Assembly (NCBI RefSeq): GCF_000814005.1
Contig: NZ_JWLK01000001.1
Coordinates: forward strand, 620,001 to 684,000
Length of the DNA stretch: 64,000 nucleotides
DNA from: Ruegeria sp. ANG-S4
GTDB lineage: Bacteria; Pseudomonadota; Alphaproteobacteria; Rhodobacterales; Rhodobacteraceae
Reading direction: 5' to 3'
Part shown: piece by piece, positions 60,696 to 64,000 of the stretch
How the letters are laid out: the number at the start of each line of letters is the position of its first letter
Numbering within the stretch: position 1 is the stretch's first letter
Notes under the pieces: generated by a model
Databases searched by the model: none
Told to the model about the DNA's origin: nothing
What the model saw: the letters and a program-made list of their open reading frames with translations, nothing else
Translations under genes and position numbers: made by a program

Positions 60696-63113
60696 ATGAC
60701 CCATGATCGAATTGAAAAGATTGAAGACATGCCCTTGGTAGACGCCAAGTCGACCGAGAAACTGATCCACGACCTGCAGACGCAACCATCTGAACGCGTC
60801 AAGGAATTGGCGGAAATGTACGGCGAAGCTGCGACGACTGCCGAATTGTTGATGAAATCCGTTTCACGACAAGGCAAGGCAATCACCGAAACTCACGCCA
60901 TTCGCGTTCGCCAGCAAATGGAAGACCTGGCTCGTGTAGCAAGCGCAATGGCCGCGACAGGCGATGGGTATGCCGAACACTATGCAAACTACGTCGAAGA
61001 CGCTGCAAAACGGTGGTTGCTGACGCTAGATGTTCTGCGGCAACGCGGCGACAACTTTATCCAGCATGAAGCGGCCGGGTGCCCGCCGGTCTTGGCATAC
61101 GACTATGAAATCATCGTCGACGGCCGCGATCTGGAACACCCGTGCAATTACCAATTGCTGCGCATTGTGCCACCCGAGGGTATCGAGGTTCTTGGTTGGA
61201 AACGGCCCTATATCATAATCGATCCACGCGCCGGGCACGGTGGCGGAATTGGTGGTTTCAAAACCGACAGCCAGGTTGGCGTTGCTCTCAACGACGGCCA
61301 TCCGGTTTATTTCGTCAACTTCACGCGTGACCCTGTGCGGGGGCAGACACTTGCGGATGTGACGCGGGCTGAGGCGGAATTCGTCCGCGAAGTGCAGCGA
61401 CGCCACCCCGACAGTGCGAAACCGGTGGTGACAGGGAACTGTCAGGGCGGCTGGGCCACATTGTTGCTGGCGGCAACCAATCCTGATCTGACGGGTCCAA
61501 TCGTGCTGAATGGTGCGCCGATTCAGCCGTGGTCGGGCGAAGTGGGCAAGTACCCGATGCGGTACAACGGTGGCGTGCTGGGTGGCGCGTGGCAGCCCAT
61601 GTTCTGGTCCGACCTGGGCGGCGGGCAGTTCGACGGCGCGCATCTGGTGATGAATTTTGAGCAACTGAACCCGGGCCGAAATTACTTTGCCAAGTACTAT
61701 GATCTGTTCGCGAACCCGGACGGTGGGCGCGCGCGTTTTCTGGAGTTTGAACGCTGGTGGGGCGGTTTCTTTGTTCTGAATGAAGCCGAGATCAAGTGGA
61801 TCGTCGAACAGCTTTTTGTCGGCAACAAGCTGGTCAAGAACGAGGCCCAGTTGGAACCGGGACGAACAATCGATGTCAAACACGTCAAAGCACCGGTCAT
61901 CGTCTTCACCAGTTACGGCGACAACATCACGCCGCCGCAGCAGGCACTGAACTGGATTGTCGACAGTTACGCGGATGAGGACGAAATTCGCATCCGGGGT
62001 CAGCGTATCATCTACATGATCCACGATCAGGTCGGTCACCTTGGCATCTTTGTCTCATCCAAAATTGCGAAGAAGGAACATACCGAGGTCGCTTCGACCA
62101 TGAAGACCATCGAAGCTTTGGCGCCGGGTCTTTATGAAATGAAGATCGACAGCGTCGAAGGGCGCGGACAGGACAAGACCTTTACCGTCAGTTTTGCTGA
62201 ACGAACCCTTGATGATCTGCGCAAGATCGACGACGGGCGGGAAGAGGAAGCAGGCTTTGCCGCCGTTGCGCGCATGTCTGAAATACAGTCCGAGGCCTAT
62301 GATCTGATGGTGCGGCCAGTCGTAAAACCGCTCGTTAATCCCGCCACAGCCGAAGCGATGCGAAAGCTGCATCCATTGCGTCTGCAGCGCGCGTGGTCTT
62401 CCAGCGCCAACCCGTTCCTTGCGTTTCTCGAAAGTGTGACGCACCAGATGGGTACACGCGAACCGTTGCCGCAAACCAATCCGTTTCTGATGGCCGAAAA
62501 ACTGTGGGCCGGCATGGTGGAACAACAGATGGATCTGTTTCGGGACGTCCGCGACGCGTTATATGAACAGACCTTTTTGTCTTTGTGGACCAACCCTTGG
62601 GCCGTCGCTTTTGGCAAACCCAAGGCAATTGGCAGAACGCTGCACAGCGAAACAGAACTGAGAGCATTGCCAGAGGTGGAAATGGCGCTTGCCCATATGT
62701 CGTCTGGCGGCTTGGCCGAGGCCGTTGTTCGCATGCTGGTGTTGATGGCCGACAGCCGTGGCAACGTCCGCAGGGACAGGCTGGAGCGCTCCGCGCGCGT
62801 CTTGACGCAGGACGAACCGTTCAAGTCTTTGACGATGGATGACCGGGCGCGGATCATTCACGAACAAACGCTGATAGCAACATTTGAACCCGAAAAAGCC
62901 ATCGAGACGCTGCCCGATCTCTTGCCCAGTCGCACCGACCGTGAAAACGCGGCACGGGTGGTGCAGTTCATTCCCGGCAAGATTGACGAAATGGCACCCG
63001 ACACGCTGGAAATGCTTCAGAGGTTTCACAAGGTTCTTGAGTTGGAACCCGTGACCGGGGATGTTCTTGAAGACCCTTTGAACTCAGACAAGGCATCTGC
63101 GGCCGCCGAGTGA
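60696..63113 (+). CDS. DUF3141 protein (PHA synthase-like alpha/beta hydrolase)
   Basis: 805 residues. The N-terminal helical part leads to an alpha/beta-hydrolase core (about 150-460). The nucleophile elbow reads VVTGNCQGGWA with cysteine C249, as in PHA synthases (GxCxG), rather than serine; DNITPPQQALNW and HDQVGHLGIF fit the Asp and His positions. The C-terminal 340 residues form a DUF3141-specific helical region. AGAAAGGAG precedes the ATG, and it lies 17 bases after the FabI-like gene. It may bind or process hydroxyacyl-CoA; activity unproven. Confidence 0.88.
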   Translation: MTHDRIEKIEDMPLVDAKSTEKLIHDLQTQPSERVKELAEMYGEAATTAELLMKSVSRQGKAITETHAIRVRQQMEDLARVASAMAATGDGYAEHYANYVEDAAKRWLLTLDVLRQRGDNFIQHEAAGCPPVLAYDYEIIVDGRDLEHPCNYQLLRIVPPEGIEVLGWKRPYIIIDPRAGHGGGIGGFKTDSQVGVALNDGHPVYFVNFTRDPVRGQTLADVTRAEAEFVREVQRRHPDSAKPVVTGNCQGGWATLLLAATNPDLTGPIVLNGAPIQPWSGEVGKYPMRYNGGVLGGAWQPMFWSDLGGGQFDGAHLVMNFEQLNPGRNYFAKYYDLFANPDGGRARFLEFERWWGGFFVLNEAEIKWIVEQLFVGNKLVKNEAQLEPGRTIDVKHVKAPVIVFTSYGDNITPPQQALNWIVDSYADEDEIRIRGQRIIYMIHDQVGHLGIFVSSKIAKKEHTEVASTMKTIEALAPGLYEMKIDSVEGRGQDKTFTVSFAERTLDDLRKIDDGREEEAGFAAVARMSEIQSEAYDLMVRPVVKPLVNPATAEAMRKLHPLRLQRAWSSSANPFLAFLESVTHQMGTREPLPQTNPFLMAEKLWAGMVEQQMDLFRDVRDALYEQTFLSLWTNPWAVAFGKPKAIGRTLHSETELRALPEVEMALAHMSSGGLAEAVVRMLVLMADSRGNVRRDRLERSARVLTQDEPFKSLTMDDRARIIHEQTLIATFEPEKAIETLPDLLPSRTDRENAARVVQFIPGKIDEMAPDTLEMLQRFHKVLELEPVTGDVLEDPLNSDKASAAAE

Positions 63114-63119
63114 TTTTGT

Positions 63120-64000
63120 ATGAAATACCACAACAAACCTTATGGCAGCCTGCAGGTTGGCGATACGGCAGAGCTGACCCGGATTTGCACTGAAGACGAC
63201 TTTTATGTCTTTGCCAACAACTCGGGGAACCACAACCCGCTTCACCTCGCAAAGGAAGACGGGGATGGTGATGGCGTTGCCGAAGCGGTTGCGCCGGCCT
63301 TGTTCATCGGTGCGCTCGTTTCGGCGGTATTGGGCAATATCCTTCCCGGCGCGGGAACGCTGTACAAATCCCAGAGCTTTGAGTTCGGCGAGCGGGCGCA
63401 TGCCGGCGACGAGTTGATTTCGAAAGTTACCGTGACAGAAAAGCGGGCCCATCGCGAAGTTGCCTTTGACACGGTCGTGACCCGAAAAAGTGATGGTGCC
63501 GTCATCGTTCGAGGCGAGGCGGTGGTCATCGCCCCGGAAAAAGAGATGGTGTTTGATGAGATTGACCTTCCGGGTTTGGTCGTCCAGCGCCACCGCCATT
63601 TCGACGCGCTGCTGGATCAGTCTCGGCCCCTTCCGGCAATGCCAACCGCCGTCGTTGCACCAGAGGAACCCAACTCGCTTGGCGGTGCCTTGCTGGCGGC
63701 GCGAGAGACAATCATCAAGCCCGTTCTTGTCGGCGATCCCGAAAAAATCAAAGCGGCGGCAATTGAAATCGAAGAGCCGCTGGATGGAATTGAGATCATT
63801 CCTGCCAAGTCGCATTTCGAGGCCGCCAATACCGCTGTGGACCTTGTTGCGGACGGGCGCGTAAACGCATTGATGAAAGGGCACCTTCACACGGATGATC
63901 TGTTACGCGCGGCGTTGCGCCGTGAACGGGGTCTGCGCGCCGGTCGTCGGTTCACCCATGTGTTCGTGATGGATATTCCGGGGCAGCCCTATCCGTTGCT
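63120..64000 (+). CDS. bifunctional enoyl-CoA hydratase/phosphate acetyltransferase (partial, runs off window)
   Basis: At least 293 residues, open at the right edge. Residues 1-140 form a MaoC-type hot-dog domain (VFANNSGNHNPLHLAKED carries the hydratase Asp/His dyad region). The phosphate acetyl/butyryl-transferase domain begins near residue 175 (SLGGALLAARETIIKPVLVGDP, then VNALMKGHLHTDDLLRA). It would interconvert acyl-CoA and acyl phosphate. It starts 6 bases after the DUF3141 stop; an acetate kinase gene often follows, beyond this window. Confidence 0.9.
   Translation, partial: MKYHNKPYGSLQVGDTAELTRICTEDDFYVFANNSGNHNPLHLAKEDGDGDGVAEAVAPALFIGALVSAVLGNILPGAGTLYKSQSFEFGERAHAGDELISKVTVTEKRAHREVAFDTVVTRKSDGAVIVRGEAVVIAPEKEMVFDEIDLPGLVVQRHRHFDALLDQSRPLPAMPTAVVAPEEPNSLGGALLAARETIIKPVLVGDPEKIKAAAIEIEEPLDGIEIIPAKSHFEAANTAVDLVADGRVNALMKGHLHTDDLLRAALRRERGLRAGRRFTHVFVMDIPGQPYPL

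Noticed and set aside
61026..62039. 337-residue minus-strand frame inside the DUF3141 gene
   Set aside because: Pure antisense of a conserved coding region.

Overview
The window looks like a chromosomal segment of a marine Roseobacter-group alphaproteobacterium (Rhodobacterales). The basis is gene content and protein style: L-malyl-CoA lyase, a DgcN/DgcA D-amino-acid pair, a FYDLN-type acidic protein, many TRAP and oligopeptide ABC transport genes, and a bifunctional MaoC/phosphate acetyltransferase next to a DUF3141 protein. Base composition appears fairly G+C rich throughout. I saw no rRNA operon, CRISPR array, insertion sequence, integrase or phage gene. One tRNA-Ala(GGC) is present.

Region 1 (1-17.1 kb) is mostly core genome: ribosomal proteins L35/L20, a sodium:alanine-type symporter with a universal stress protein, pyruvate kinase, an N-formylglutamate amidohydrolase-like protein, a D-amino-acid catabolic operon (dgcN-dgcA-aminotransferase), malyl-CoA lyase, a PA14-like secreted protein, a LysE exporter, AccA, a lytic transglycosylase, regulators, a DUF45 metalloprotease, the FYDLN protein and tRNA-Ala.

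Region 2 (17.1-36.2 kb) is accessory and catabolic. It holds an MFS transporter with a flavin-dependent tryptophan-halogenase-like protein. Next comes a tightly overlapped minus-strand operon of an oligopeptide ABC transporter, a CocE/S15 hydrolase, an alpha/beta hydrolase and an MlrC-type metallopeptidase. Beside it are two paralogous XRE-cupin regulators around a three-domain FMN/Fe-S/FAD oxidoreductase, and a second, divergent CocE hydrolase. This reads as one uptake-and-hydrolysis system for an unknown amide- or ester-containing compound.

Region 3 (36.3-46 kb) is the most unusual part. It has a divergent SGNH-hydrolase/trypsin-like protease pair. This is followed by a 1002-residue three-haem-motif cytochrome, a histidine-rich MelC1-like copper 'caddie' protein, a tyrosinase, a six-helix membrane protein of unknown function, a convergent diheme peroxidase and a Sel1-type exported protein. 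Copper oxidase and multihaem cytochromes packed together suggest an undescribed oxidative module.

Region 4 (46-58.7 kb) is a second catabolic block. A minus-strand run encodes an SsuD-like flavin monooxygenase, an aldo/keto reductase, a flavin reductase, a complete TRAP transporter and a PhyH-type dioxygenase; a GntR regulator and a Gfo/Idh/MocA dehydrogenase are divergent. Then come a putative molybdenum-cofactor carrier, a two-subunit molybdenum hydroxylase (IorAB-like), and a short-chain dehydrogenase.

Region 5 (58.8-64 kb) has an AraC regulator and an operon of FabI-like reductase, DUF3141 (PHA-synthase-like) and MaoC/phosphate acetyltransferase (cut by the window end). It is preceded by an inverted repeat matching the PhaR consensus CTGC-N4-GCAG, linking it to polyhydroxyalkanoate/acetyl-CoA metabolism.
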